Source: Coriaria nepalensis
Lineage: Eukaryota > Streptophyta > Magnoliopsida > Cucurbitales > Coriariaceae
Reading direction: 5' to 3'
Assembly (NCBI GenBank): GCA_027186245.1
Contig: CP114482.1
Location: 13,287,209-13,351,208 of the forward strand
DNA length: 64,000 nt
A program made the position numbers and the translations under genes. Numbering within the stretch: position 1 is the first letter of the stretch; the number at the start of each line of letters is the position of its first letter. Below, piece by piece: positions 23,820-36,780 of the stretch. The notes below the pieces were generated by a model. It was not told where the DNA came from. It was given only the letters and a program-made list of their open reading frames with translations, and made no database searches.

Positions 23820-26648
23820 AACGCGACTTTCATGCATAACTTGTAATTGATCTATTGATGGCAACTATGCATTTTTTTAGCCTTAAAGTCATATTTTTGC
23901 GTCTCTTTTAGTCAGTAAACCATTCTAAATAACTTCGAACGAAATTCGGCCTTTAAACATGACTTTCGTGCGAAACTTACAGTTGATCTATTGAAGGCAA
24001 CAATGCATTTGTTTAGCCTTAAAGTCTTGTCACTGAGTCTCTTCTAGTCATTAAATCATTCTAAATTAATTCGAACGAATTCTATTTTTGCCCTTCAAAC
24101 ATTATTTTCTAACATAACTTGTAATTAATCTATTCAAGACAACAATGCATTATTTTAGCGTTAAAAAGCATATCACTCAATCTTTTCAATCATTAAATTG
24201 TGTGAAGGACTTCGAACCAATTCTCTTTTCGCATTTAGAACGCGACTTTCATGCATAACTTGTAATTGATCTATTGATGGCAACTATGCATTTTTTTAGC
24301 CTTAAAGTCATATTTTTGCGTCTCTTTTAGTCAGTAAACCATTCTAAATAACTTCGAATGAAATTCGGCCTTTAAACATGACTTTCGTGCGTAACTTGCA
24401 GTTGATCTATTGAAGGCAACATTGGATTTGTTTAGCCTTAAAGTCATGTCACTGAGTCTCTTCTAGTCATTAAATCATTCTGAATTAATTCGAACGAATT
24501 CTGTTTTTGCCCTTCAAACATTATTTTCTTACATAACTTGTAATTAATCTATTCAAGACAACAATGCATTATTTTAGCACTAAAAAGCATATCACTCAGT
24601 CTTTTCAATCATTAAATTGTTTGAAGGTACTTCGAACCAATTCTCTTTTTGCATTTAGAACGCGACTTTCATGCATAACTTGTAATTGATCTATTGATGG
24701 CAACTATGCATTTTTTTAGCCTTAAAGTCATATTTTTGCGTCTCTTTTAGTCAGTAAATCATTCTAAATCACTTCGAACAAAATTCGGCCTTTAAACATG
24801 ACTTTCGTGCGTAACTTGCAGTTGATCTATTGAAGGCAACAATGCATTTGTTTAGCCTTAAAGTCATGTCATTGAGTCTCTTCTAGTCATTAAATCATTC
24901 TAAATTAATTCGAACGAATTCTATTTTTGCCCTTCAAACATTATTTTCTTACGTAACTTGTAATTAATCTATTGAAGAGAACAATGCATAATTTTAGCAT
25001 TAAAAAGCACATCACTCAGTCTTTTCAATCATTAAATTGTTTGAACGCACTTCGAACCAATTCTCCTATTGCATTTAAAACGCGACTTTCATGCATAACT
25101 TGCAATTGATCTATTGATGGCAACTATGCATTTTTTTAGCCTTAAAGTCATATTTTTTCGTCTCTTTTAGTCAGTAAATCATTCTAAATCACTTCGAACG
25201 AAATTCGGCCTTTAAACATGACTTTCGTGCGTAACTTAGAGTTGATCTATTGAAGGCAACAATGCATTTGTTTAGCCTTAAAGTCATGTCACTGAGTCTC
25301 TTCTAGTCACTAAATCATTCTAAATTAATTCGAACGAATTCTATTTTTGCCCTTCAAACATTATTTTCTTACATAACTTGTAATTAATCTATTGAAGACG
25401 ACAATGCATTATTTTAGCGTTAAAAAGCATATCACTCAATCTTTTCAATCATTAAATTGTGTGAAGGACTTCGAACCAATTCTCTTTTCGCATTTAGAAC
25501 GCGACTTTCATGCATAACTTGTAATTGATCTATTGATGGCAACTATGCATTTTTTTAGCCTTAAAGTCATATTTTTGCGTCTCTTTTAGTCAGTAAACCA
25601 TTCTAAATAACTTCGAACGAAATTCGGCCTTTAAACATGACTTTCGTGCGAAACTTACAGTTGATCTATTGAAGGCAACAATGCATTTGTTTAGCCTTAA
25701 AGTCTTGTCACTGAGTCTCTTCTAGTCATTAAATCATTCTAAATTAATTCGAACGAATTCTATTTTTGCCCTTCAAACATTATTTTCTAACATAACTTGT
25801 AATTAATCTATTCAAGACAACAATGCATTATTTTAGCACTAAAAAGCATATCACTCAGTCTTTTCAATCATTAAATAGTTTGAAGGCACTTGGAACCAAT
25901 TCTCTTTTTGCATTTAGAACGCGACTTTCATGCATAACTTGTAATTGATCTATTGATGGCAACTATGCATTTTTTTAGCCTTAAAGTCATATTTTTGCGT
26001 CTCTTTTTGTCAGTAAATCATTCTAAATCACTTCGAACGAAATTCGGCCTTTAAACATGACTTTCGTGCGTAACTTGCAGTTCATCTATTGAAGGCAACA
26101 ATGCATTTGTTTAGCATTAAAGTCATGTCACTGAGTCTCTTCTAGTCATTAAATCATTCTCAATTAATTCGAACGAATTCTATTTTTGCCCTTCAAACAT
26201 TATTTTCTTACATAACTTGTAATTAATCTATTGAACACGACAATGCATTATTTTAGCGTTAAAAAGCATATCACTCAGTCTTTTCAATCATTAAATTGTT
26301 TGAAGGACTTCGAACGAATTCTCTTTTTGCATTTAGAACGCGACTTTCATGCATAACTTGTAATTGATCTATTGATAGCAACTATGCATTTTTTAGCGTG
26401 AAACTCATATTTTTGCGTCTCTTTTAGTCAGTAAATCATTCTAAATCACTTCGAACGAAATTCGGCCTTTAAACATGACGTTCGTGCGTAACCCGCAGTT
26501 GATCTATTGAAGGCAACAATGCATTTGTTTAGCCTTAAAGTCATGTCACTGAGTCTCTTCTAGTCATTAAATCATTCTAAATTAATTCGAACGAATTCTA
26601 TTTTTGCGCTTCAAACATTATTTTCTTATATAACTTGTAATTAATCTA
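23820..26648. repeat. Twenty-unit offset duplication (8389 bp), right copy
   Basis: This is the partner of 15430-18259. It begins within the C monomer of unit 57, whose CGCATTTCGAACG mark matches unit 37, and ends within the B monomer of unit 64. There the right copy reads CAAGACAAC where the left copy reads GAAGACGAC. The X and Y units at 25999 and 26417 (GTTCATC with AGCATTAAAG, then GACGTTCGTG with CCCGCAG) are the only other copies in the central block besides those at 17610 and 18028. They resemble units 5-6 and 20-21 of the left block. Confidence 0.9.
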
Positions 26649-29600
26649 TTCAAGACAACAATGCATTATTTTAGCATTAAAAAGCATATCACTCAGTCTT
26701 TTGAATCATTAAATTGTTTGAAGGCTCTTCGAACCAATTCTCTATTTGCATTTAAAACGCGACTTTCATGCATAACTTGCAATTGATCTATTGATGGCAA
26801 CTATGCATTTTGTAGCGTTAAAGTCAAATTTTTGCGTCTCTTTTAGTCAGTAAATCATTCTAAATCACTTCGAACGAAATTCGGCCTTTAAACATGACTT
26901 TCGTGCGTAACTTGCAGTTGATCTATTGAAGGCAACATTGGATTTGTTTAGCCTTAAAGTCATGTCACTGAGTCTCTTCTAGTCATTAAATCATTCTGAA
27001 TTAATTCGAACGAATTCTGTTTTTGCCCTTCAAACATTATTTTCTTACACAACTTGTAATTAATCTATTCAAGACAACAATGCATTATTTTAGCACTAAA
27101 AAGCATATCACTCAGTCTTTTCAATCATTAAATTGTTTGAAGGCACTTCGAACCAATTCTCTTTTTGCATTTAGAAGGCGACTTTCATGCATAACTTGTA
27201 ATTGATCTATTGATGGCAACTATGCATTTTTTTAGCCTTAAAGTCATATTTTTGCGTCTCTTTTATTCAGTAAATCATTCTAAATCACTTCGAACGAAAT
27301 TCGGCCTTTAAACATGACTTTCGTGCGTAACTTGCAGTTGATCTATTGAAGGCAACAATGCATTTCTTTAGCCTTCAAGTCATGTCATTGAGTCTCTTCT
27401 AGTCATTAAATCATTCTAAATTAATTCGAACGAATTCTATTTTTGCCCTTCAAACATTATTTTCTTACGTAACTTGTAATTAATCTATTGAAGAGAACAA
27501 TGCATAATTTTAGCATTAAAAAGCACATCACTCAGACTTTTCAATCATTAAATTGTTTGAACGCACTTCGAACCAATTCTCCTTTTGCATTTAAAACGCG
27601 ACTTTCATGCATAACTTGCAATTGATCTATTGATGGCAACTATGCATTTTTTTAGCCTTAAAGTCATATTTTTTCGTCTCTTTTAGTCAGTAAATCATTC
27701 TAAATCACTTCGAACGAAATTCGGCCTTTAAACATGACTTTCGTGCGTAACTTAGAGTTGATCTATTGAAGGCAACAATGCATTTGTTTAGCCTTAAAGT
27801 CATGTCACTGAGTCTCTTCTAGTCATTAAATCATTCTAAATTAATTCGAACGAATTCTATTTTTGCCCTTCAAACATTATTTTCTTACATAACTTGTAAT
27901 TAATCTATTGAAGACGACAATGCATTATTTTAGCGTTAAAAAGCATATCACTCAATCTTTTCAATCATTAAATTGTGTGAAGGACTTCGAACCAATTCTC
28001 TTTTCGCATTTAGAACGCGACTTTCATGCATAACTTGTAATTGATCTATTGATGGCAACTATGCATTTTTTTAGCCTTAAAGTCATATTTTTGCGTCTCT
28101 TTTAGTCAGTAAACCATTCTAAATAACTTCGAACGAAATTCGGCCTTTAAACATGACTTTCGTGCGTAACTTGCAGTTGATCTATTGAAGGCAACATTGG
28201 ATTTGTTTAGCCTTAAAGTCATGTCACTGAGTCTCTTCTAGTCATTAAATCATTCTGAATTAATTCGAACGAATTCTGTTTTTGCCCTTCAAACATTATT
28301 TTCTTACATAACTTGTAATTAATCTATTCAAGACAACAATGCATTATTTTAGCACTAAAAAGCATATCACTCAGTCTTTTCAATCATTAAATTGTTTGAA
28401 GGCACTTCGAACCAATTCTCTTTTTGCATTTAGAACGCGACTTTCATGCATAACTTGTAATTGATCTATTGATGGCAACTATGCCTTTTTTTAGCCTTAA
28501 AGTCATATTTTTGCGTCTCTTTTTGTCAGTAAATCATTCTAAATCACTTCGAACGAAATTCGGCCTTTAAACATGACTTTCGTGCGTAACTTGCAGTTGA
28601 TCTATTGAAGGCAACAATGCATTTGTTTAGCCTTAAAGTCATGTCACTGAGTCTCTTCTAGTCATTAAATCATTCTAAATTAATTCGAACGAATTCTGTT
28701 TTCGCCCTTCAAACATTATTTTCTTACATAACTTGTAATTAATCTATTCAAGACGACAATGCATTATTTTAGCGTTAAAAAGCATATCACTCAGTCTTTT
28801 CAATAATTAAACTGTTTGAAGGCACTTGGAACCAATTCCCTTTTTGCATTTAGAACGTGACTTTCATGCATAACTTGTAATTGATCTATTGATGGCAACT
28901 ATGCATTTTTTTAGCCTTAAAGTCATATTTTTGCGTCTCTTTTAGTCAGTAAATCATTCTAAATCACTTCGAACGAAATTCGGCCTTTCAACATGACTTT
29001 CGTGCGTAACTTGCAGTTGATCTATTCAAGGCAACAATGCATTTGTTTAGCCTTAAAGTCATGTCATTGAGTCTCTTCTAGTCATTAAATCATTCTAAAT
29101 TAATTCGAACGAATTCTATTTTTGCCCTTCAAACATTATTTTCTTACGTAACTTGTAATTAATCTATTGAAGAGAACAATGCATAATTTTAGCATTAAAA
29201 AGCACATCACTCAGTCTTTTCAATCATTAAATTGTTTGAACGCACTTCGAACCAATTCTCCTTTTGCATTTAAAACGCGACTTTCATGCATGACTTGCAA
29301 TTGATCTATTGATGGCAACTATGCATTTTTTTAGCCTTAAAGTCATATTTTTTCGTCTCTTTTAGTCAGTAAATCATTCTAAATCACTTCGAACGAAATT
29401 CGGCCTTTAAACATGACTTTCGTGCGTAACTTAGAGTTGATCTATTGAAGGCAACAATGCATTTGTTTAGCCTTAAAGTCATGTCACTGAGTCTCTTCTA
29501 GTCATTAAATCATTCTAAATTAATTCGAACGAATTCTATTTTTGCCCTTCAAACATTATTTTCTTACATAACTTGTAATTAATCTATTGAAGACGACAAT

Positions 29601-30612
29601 GCATTATTTTAGCGTTAAAAAGCATATCACTCAATCTTTTCAATCATTAAATTGTGTGAAGGACTTCGAACCAATTCCCTTTTTGCATTTAGAACGTGAC
29701 TTTCATGCATAACTTGTAATTGATCTATTGATCGCAACTATGCATTTTTTTAGCCTTAAAGTCATATTTTTGCGTCTCTTTTAGTCAGTAAATCATTCTA
29801 AATCACTTCGAACGAAATTCGGCCTTTAAACATGACTTTCGTGCGTAACTTGCAGTTGATCTATTGAAGGCAACAATGCATTTGTTTAGCCTTAAAGTCA
29901 TGTCATTGAGTCTCTTCTAGTCATTAAATCATTCTAAATTAATTCGAACGAATTCTATTTTTGCCCTTCAAACATTATTTTCTTACGTAACTTGTAATTA
30001 ATCTATTGAAGAGAACAATGCATAATTTTAGCATTAAAAAGCACATCACTCAGTCTTTTCAATCATTAAATTGTTTGAACGCACTTCGAACCAATTCTCC
30101 TTTTGCATTTAAAACGCGACTTTCATGCATGACTTGCAATTGATCTATTGATGGCAACTATGCATTTTTTTAGCCTTAAAGTCATATTTTTTCGTCTCTT
30201 TTAGTCAGTAAATCATTCTAAATCACTTCGAACGAAATTCGGCCTTTAAACATGACTTTCGTGCGTAACTTAGAGTTGATCTATTGAAGGCAACAATGCA
30301 TTTGTTTAGCCTTAAAGTCATGTCACTGAGTCTCTTCTAGTCATTAAATCATTCTAAATTAATTCGAACGAATTCTATTTTTGCCCTTCAAACATTATTT
30401 TCTTACATAACTTGTAATTAATCTATTGAAGACGACAATGCATTATTTTAGCGTTAAAGAGCATATCACTCAATCTTTTCAATCATTAAATTGTGTGAAG
30501 GACTTCGAACCAATTCTCTTTTCGCATTTAGAACGCGACTTTCATGCATAACTTGTAATTGATCTATTGATGGCAACTATGCATTTTTTTAGCCTTAAAG
30601 TCATATTTTTGC

Positions 30613-32940
30613 GTCTCTTTTAGTCAGTAAACCATTCTAAATAACTTCGAACGAAATTCGGCCTTTAAACATGACTTTCGTGCGAAACTTACAGTTGATC
30701 TATTGAAGGCAACAATGCATTTGTTTAGCCTTAAAGTCTTGTCACTGAGTCTCTTCTAGTCATTAAATCATTCTAAATTAATTCGAACGAATTCTATTTT
30801 TGCCCTTCAAACATTATTTTCTAACATAACTTGTAATTAATCTATTCAAGACAACAATGCATTATTTTAGCACTAAAAAGCATATCACTCAGTCTTTTGA
30901 ATCATTAAATTGTTTGAAGGCTCTTCGAACCAATTCTCTTTTTGCATTTAAAACGTGACTTTCATGCATGACTTGCAATTGATCTATTGATGGCAACTAT
31001 GCATTTTGTAGCGTTAAAGTCAAATTTTTGCGTCTCTTTTTGTCAGTAAATCATTCTAAATCACTTCGAACGAAATTCGGCATTTAAACATGACTTTCGT
31101 GCGTAACTTGCAGTTGATCTATTGAAGGCAACATTGGATTTGTTTAGCTTTAAAGTCATGTCACTGAGTCTCTTCTAGTCATTAAATCATTCTGAATTAA
31201 TTCGAACGAATTCTGTTTTTGCCCTTCAAACATTATTTTCTTACATAACTTGTAATTAATCTATTCAAGACAACAATGCATTATTTTAGCACTAAAAAGC
31301 ATATCACTCAGTCTTTTCAATCATTAAATTGTTTGAAGGCACTTCGAACCAATTCTCTTTTTGCATTTAGAACGCGACTTTCATGCATAACTTGTAATTG
31401 ATCTATTGATGGCAACTATGCATTTTTTTAGCCTTAAAGTCATATTTTTGCGTCTCTTTTAGTCAGTAAATCATTCTAAATCACTTCGAATGAAATTCGG
31501 CCTTTAAACATGACTTTCGTGCGTAACTTGCAGTTGATCTATTGAAGGCAACAATGCATTTGTTTAGCCTTAAAGTCATGTCATTGAGTCTCTTCTAGTC
31601 ATTAAATCATTCTAAATTAATTCGAACGAATTCTATTTTTGCCCTTCAAACATTATTTTCTTACGTAACTTGTAATTAATCTATTGAAGAGAACAATGCA
31701 TAATTTTAGCATTAAAAAGCACATTACTCAGTCTTTTCAATCATTAAATTGTTTGAACGCACTTCGAACCAATTCTCCTATTGCATTTAAAACGCGACTT
31801 TCATGCATAACTTGCAATTGATCTATTGATGGCAACTATGCATTTTTTTAGCCTTAAAGTCATATTTTTTCGTCTCTTTTAGTCAGTAAATCATTCTAAA
31901 TCACTTCGAACGAAATTCGGCCTTTAAACATGACTTTCGTGCGTAACTTAGAGTTGATCTATTGAAGGCAACAATGCATTTGTTTAGCCTTAAAGTCATG
32001 TCACTGAGTCTCTTCTAGTCATTAAATCATTCTAAATTAATTCGAACGAATTCTATTTTTGCCCTTCAAACATTATTTTCTTACATAACTTGTAATTAAT
32101 CTATTGAAGACGACAATGCATTATTTTAGCGTTAAAAAGCATATCACTCAATCTTTTCAATCATTAAATTGTGTGAAGGACTTCGAACCAATTCTCTTTT
32201 CGCATTTCGAACGCGACTTTCATGCATAACTTGTAATTGATCTATTGATGGCAACTATGCATTTTTTTAGCCTTAAAGTCATATTTTTGCGTCTCTTTTA
32301 GTCAGTAAACCATTCTAAATAACTTCGAACGAAATTCGGCCTTTAAACATGACTTTCGTGCGAAACTTACAGTTGATCTATTGAAGGCAACAATGCATTT
32401 GTTTAGCCTTAAAGTCTTGTCACTGAGTCTCTTCTAGTCATTAAATCATTCTAAATTAATTCGAACGAATTCTATTTTTGCCCTTCAAACATTATTTTCT
32501 AACATAACTTGTAATTAATCTATTCAAGACAACAATGCATTATTTTAGCACTAAAAAGCATATCACTCAGTCTTTTGAATCATTAAATTGTTTGAAGGCT
32601 CTTCGAACCAATTCTCTTTTTGCATTTAAAACGCGACTTTCATGCATAACTTGCAATTGATCTATTGATGGCAACTATGCATTTTGTAGCGTTAAAGTCA
32701 AATTTTTGTGTCTCTTTTTGTCAGTAAATCATTCTAAATCACTTCGAACGAAATTCGGCCTTTAAACATGACTTTCGTGCGTAACTTGCAGTTGATCTAT
32801 TGAAGGCAACATTGGATTTGTTTAGCTTTAAAGTCATGTCACTGAGTCTCTTCTAGTCATTAAATCATTCTGAATTAATTCGAACGAATTCTGTTTTTGC
32901 CCTTCAAACATTATTTTCTTACATAACTTGTAATTAATCT
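30613..32940. repeat. Four-unit duplication (offset 1678 bp): units 74-75 and 78-79
   Basis: Units 74 and 75 (30613, 31032) match units 78 and 79 (32291, 32710). Both pairs carry CTTTTGAATC with GGCTCTTCG in the first C monomer, the rare ATGCATTTTGTAGCG, GTCAAATTTTTG, and TTTAGCTTTAAAG (a C-to-T change) in the following A monomer. Unit 79 begins TGTGTCTC-like (CG changed to TG at the C/A border). Similarity breaks in the B monomer of unit 79, where subtype R1 marks (GAAGACGAC) replace R3 marks. Confidence 0.82.
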
Positions 32941-35900
32941 ATTGAAGACGACAATGCATTATTTTAGCGTTAAAAAGCATATCACTCAGTCTTTTCAATC
33001 ATTAAATTGTGTGAAGGACTTCGAACCAATTCTCTTTTCGCATTTAGAACGCGACTTTCATGCATAACTTGTAATTGATCTATTGATGGCAACTATGCAT
33101 TTTTTTAGCCTTAAAGTCATATTTTTGCGTCTCTTTTAGTCAGTAAACCATTCTAAATAACTTCGAACGAAATTCGGCCTTTAAACATGACTTTCGTGCG
33201 TAACTTGCAGTTGATCTATTGAAGGCAACATTGGATTTGTTTAGCCTTAAAGTCATGTCACTGAGTCTCTTCTAGTCATTAAATCATTCTGAATTAATTC
33301 GAACGAATTCTGTTTTTGCCCTTCAAACATTATTTTCTTACATAACTTGTAATTAATCTATTCAAGACAACAATGCATTATTTTAGCACTAAAAAGCATA
33401 TCACTCAGTCTTTTCAATTATTAAATTGTTTGAAGGCACTTCGAACCAATTCTCTTTTTGCATTTAGAACGCGACTTTCATGCATAACTTGTAATTGATC
33501 TATTGATGGCAACTATGCCTTTTTTTTAGCCTTAAAGTCATATTTTTGCGTCTCTTTTTGTCAGTAAATCATTCTAAATCACTTCGAACGAAATTCGGCC
33601 TTTAAACATGACTTTCGTGCGTAACTTGCAGTTGATCTATTGAAGGCAACAATGCATTCGTTTAGCCTTAAAGTCATGTCAATGAGTCTCTTCTAGTCAT
33701 TAAATCATTCTGAATTAATTCGAACGAATTCTATTTTTGCCTTTCAAACATTACTTTCTTACATAACTTGTAATTAATCTATTGAAGACGACAATGCATT
33801 ATTTTAGCGTTAAAAAGCATATCACTCAGTCTTTTCAATAATTAAATTGTGTGAAGGCACTTGGAACCAATTCCCTTTTTGCATTTAGAACGTGACTTTC
33901 ATGCATAACTTGTAATTGATCTATTGATGGCAACTATGCATTTTTTAGCCTTAAAGTCATATTTTTGCGTCTCTTTTAGTCAGTAAATCATTCTAAATCA
34001 CTTCGAACGAAATTCGGCCTTTAAACATGACTTTCGTGCGTAACCCGCAGTTGATCTATTGAAGGCAACAATGCATTTGTTTAGCATTAAAGTCATGTCA
34101 CTGAGTCTCTTCTAGTCATTAAATCATTCTCAATTAATTCGAACGAATTCTATTTTTGCCCTTCAAACATTATTTTCTTACGTAACTTGTAATTAATCTA
34201 TTGAAGACGACAATGCATTATTTTAGCGTTAAAAAGCATATGACTCAGTCTTTTCAATCATTAAATTGTTTGAACGCACTTCGAACCAATTCTCCTTTTG
34301 CATTTAAAACGCGACTTTCATGCATGACTTGCAATTGATCTATTGATGGCAACTATGCATTTTTTTAGCCTTAAAGTCATATTTTTTCGTCTCTTTTAGT
34401 CAGTAAATCATTCTAAATCACTTCGAACGAAATTCGGCCTTTAAACATGACTTTCGTGCGTAACTTAGAGTTGATCTATTGAAGGCAACAATGCATTTGT
34501 TTAGCCTTAAAGTCATGTCACTGAGTCTCTTCTAGTCATTAAATCATTCTAAATTAATTCGAACGAATTCTATTTTTGCCCTTCAAACATTATTTTCTTA
34601 CATAACTTGTAATTAATCTATTGAAGACGACAATGCATTATTTTAGCGTTAAAAAGCATATCACTCAATCTTTTCAATCATTAAATTGTGTGAAGGACTT
34701 CGAACCAATTCCCTTTTTGCATTTAGAACGTGACTTTCATGCATAACTTGTAATTGATCTATTGATGGCAACTATGCATTTTTTTAGCCTTAAAGTCATA
34801 TTTTTGCGTCTCTTTTAGTCAGTAAATCATTCTAAATCACTTCGAACGAAATTCGGCCTTTAAACATGACTTTCGTGCGTAACTTGCAGTTGATCTATTG
34901 AAGGCAACAATGCATTTGTTTAGCCTTAAAGTCATGTCATTGAGTCTCTTCTAGTCATTAAATCATTCTAAATTAATTCGAACGAATTCTATTTTTGCCC
35001 TTCAAACATTATTTTCTTACGTAACTTGTAATTAATCTATTGAAGAGAACAATGCATAATTTTAGCATTAAAAAGCACATCAGTCAGTCTTTTCAATCAT
35101 TAAATTGTTTGAACGCACTTCGAACCAATTCTCCTTTTGCATTTAAAACGCGACTTTCATGCATGACTTGCAATTGATCTATTGATGGCAACTATGCATT
35201 TTTTTAGCCTTAAAGTCATATTTTTTCGTCTCTTTTAGTCAGTAAATCATTCTAAATCACTTCGAACGAAATTCGGCCTTTAAACATGACTTTCGTGCGT
35301 AACATAGAGTTGATCTATTGAAGGCAACAATGCATTTGTTTAGCCTTAAAGTCATGTCACTGAGTCTCTTCTAGTCATTAAATCATTCTAAATTAATTCG
35401 AACGAATTCTATTTTTGCCCTTCAAACATTATTTTCTTACATAACTTGTAATTAATCTATTGAAGACGACAATGCATTATTTTAGCGTTAAAAAGCATAT
35501 CACTCAATCTTTTCAATCATTAAATTGTGTGAAGGACTTCGAACCAATTCTCTTTTCGCATTTAGAACGCGACTTTCATGCATAACTTGTAATTGATCTA
35601 TTGATGGCAACTATGCATTTTTTTAGCCTTAAAGTCATATTTTTGCGTCTCTTTTAGTCAGTAAATCATTCTAAATCATTTCGAACGAAATTCAGCCTTT
35701 AAACATGACTTTCAAGCGTTACCCGCCGTTGATCTATTGAAGGCAACAATGCATTTATTTAGCCTTAAAGTCATGTCACTGAGTCTCTTCTAGTCATTAA
35801 ATCATTCTAAATTAATTCGAACGAATTCTATTTTTGCCCTTCAAACATTATTTTCTTACATAACTTGCAATTAATCTACTGAATAAAACAATGCATTATT

Positions 35901-36780
35901 TTAGCATTAAAAGCATATCACTCAGTCTTTTCAATCTATAAATTGTTTGAAGGCACTTCGAACCAATTCTCTTTTTGCATTTAGAACGCGACTTTCATGC
36001 ATAACTTGTAATTGATCTATTGATGGCAACTATGCATTTTTTTAGCCTTAAAGTCATATTTTTGCGTCTCTTTTATTCAGTAAATCATTCTAAATCACTT
36101 CGAACGAAATTCGGCCTTTAAACATGACTTTCGTGCGTAACTTGCAGTTGATCTATTGAAGGCAACAATGCATTTCTTTAGCCTTCAAGTCATGTCATTG
36201 AGTCTCTTCTAGTCATTAAATCATTCTAAATTAATTCGAACGAATTCTATTTTTGCCCTTCAAACATTATTTTCTTACGTAACTTGTAATTAATCTATTG
36301 AAGAGAACAATGCATAATTTTAGCATTAAAAAGCACATCACTCAGACTTTTCAATCATTAAATTGTTTGAACGCACTTCGAACCAATTCTCCTTTTGCAT
36401 TTAAAACGCGACTTTCATGCATAACTTGCAATTGATCTATTGATGGCAACTATGCATTTTTTTAGCCTTAAAGTCATATTTTTTCGTCTCTTTTAGTCAG
36501 TAAATCATTCTAAATCACTTCGAACGAAATTCGGCCTTTAAACATGACTTTCGTGCGTAACTTAGAGTTGATCTATTGAAGGCAACAATGCATTTGTTTA
36601 GCCTTAAAGTCATGTCACTGAGTCTCTTCTAGTCATTAAATCATTCTAAATTAATTCGAACGAATTCTATTTTTGCCCTTCAAACATTATTTTCTTACAT
36701 AACTTGTAATTAATCTATTGAAGACGACAATGCATTATTTTAGCGTTAAAAAGCATATCACTCAATCTTTTCAATCATTA
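32900..36780. repeat. Nine-unit superrepeat (3776 bp), copy 1
   Basis: Units starting at 33129, 33550, 33969, 34389, 34808, 35228, 35647, 36066 and 36486 form a nine-unit block repeated next door at an offset of 3775-3776 bp. The one-base difference is an extra T in the run near 33511-33519, which makes unit 80 the longest at 421 bp. Marks specific to this block are GCATTCGTTTAG with GTCAATGAG, AACATAGAG in place of AACTTAGAG, AAATCATTTCG with TTCAAGCGTTACCCGCCG, GCATTAAAAGCATA (one A fewer), TTTTATTCAG, and CTCAGACTTTT. Differences from copy 2 seen by eye: CAATTATT near 33419 and GTGTGAAGG near 33850 here. Confidence 0.92.

Larger units (their letters stand above)
8800..29660. repeat. Long-range copy (offset 19295 bp): units 22-25 and 68-71
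   Basis: Units starting at 8800, 9220, 9640 and 10060 match those at 28095, 28515, 28935 and 29355 at an offset of 19295 bp, 46 units. Diagnostic shared marks in units 23 and 69 are CTGTTTTCGCCC with CAAGACGAC in B, and CAATAATTAAACTG with GGCACTTGG and TTCCCTTTT in C. Units 24 and 70 share CCTTTCAACATG in A. The units between the two copies belong to other lineages, so this is dispersed descent within the array rather than a simple adjacent duplication. Confidence 0.8.
8800..33128. repeat. Central block, units 22-79, built from subtypes R1-R4
   Basis: Unit starts: 8800, 9220, 9640, 10060, 10479, 10898, 11318, 11738, 12157, 12577, 12996, 13415, 13835, 14255, 14674, 15093, 15512, 15931, 16351, 16771, 17190, 17610, 18028, 18447, 18867, 19286, 19705, 20125, 20545, 20964, 21384, 21804, 22224, 22643, 23062, 23482, 23901, 24320, 24740, 25160, 25579, 25999, 26417, 26836, 27256, 27676, 28095, 28515, 28935, 29355, 29774, 30194, 30613, 31032, 31452, 31872, 32291, 32710. 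R1: CTTAGAG in A. R2: AAACCATTC, GCGAAACTTACAG and GTCTTGTCAC. R3: AAACCATTC with CATTGGATTTG (or CATCGG), CTGTTTTTG and AGCACTAAA. R4: GTCATTGAG, TTACGTAAC, GAAGAGAAC, GAACGCAC. A common local order is R4-R1-R2-R3-R4, broken by deletions and duplications. Confidence 0.9.

Noticed and set aside
27023..27205. Open reading frame of 60 codons on the + strand, beginning with TTG
   Set aside because: It lies across monomers B and C of unit 65 and exists because a T-to-C change at 27050 turned the TAA found in the usual copies (ACATAAC) into CAA. There is no ATG start, no coding signature, and the other 150-odd copies are closed in this frame.
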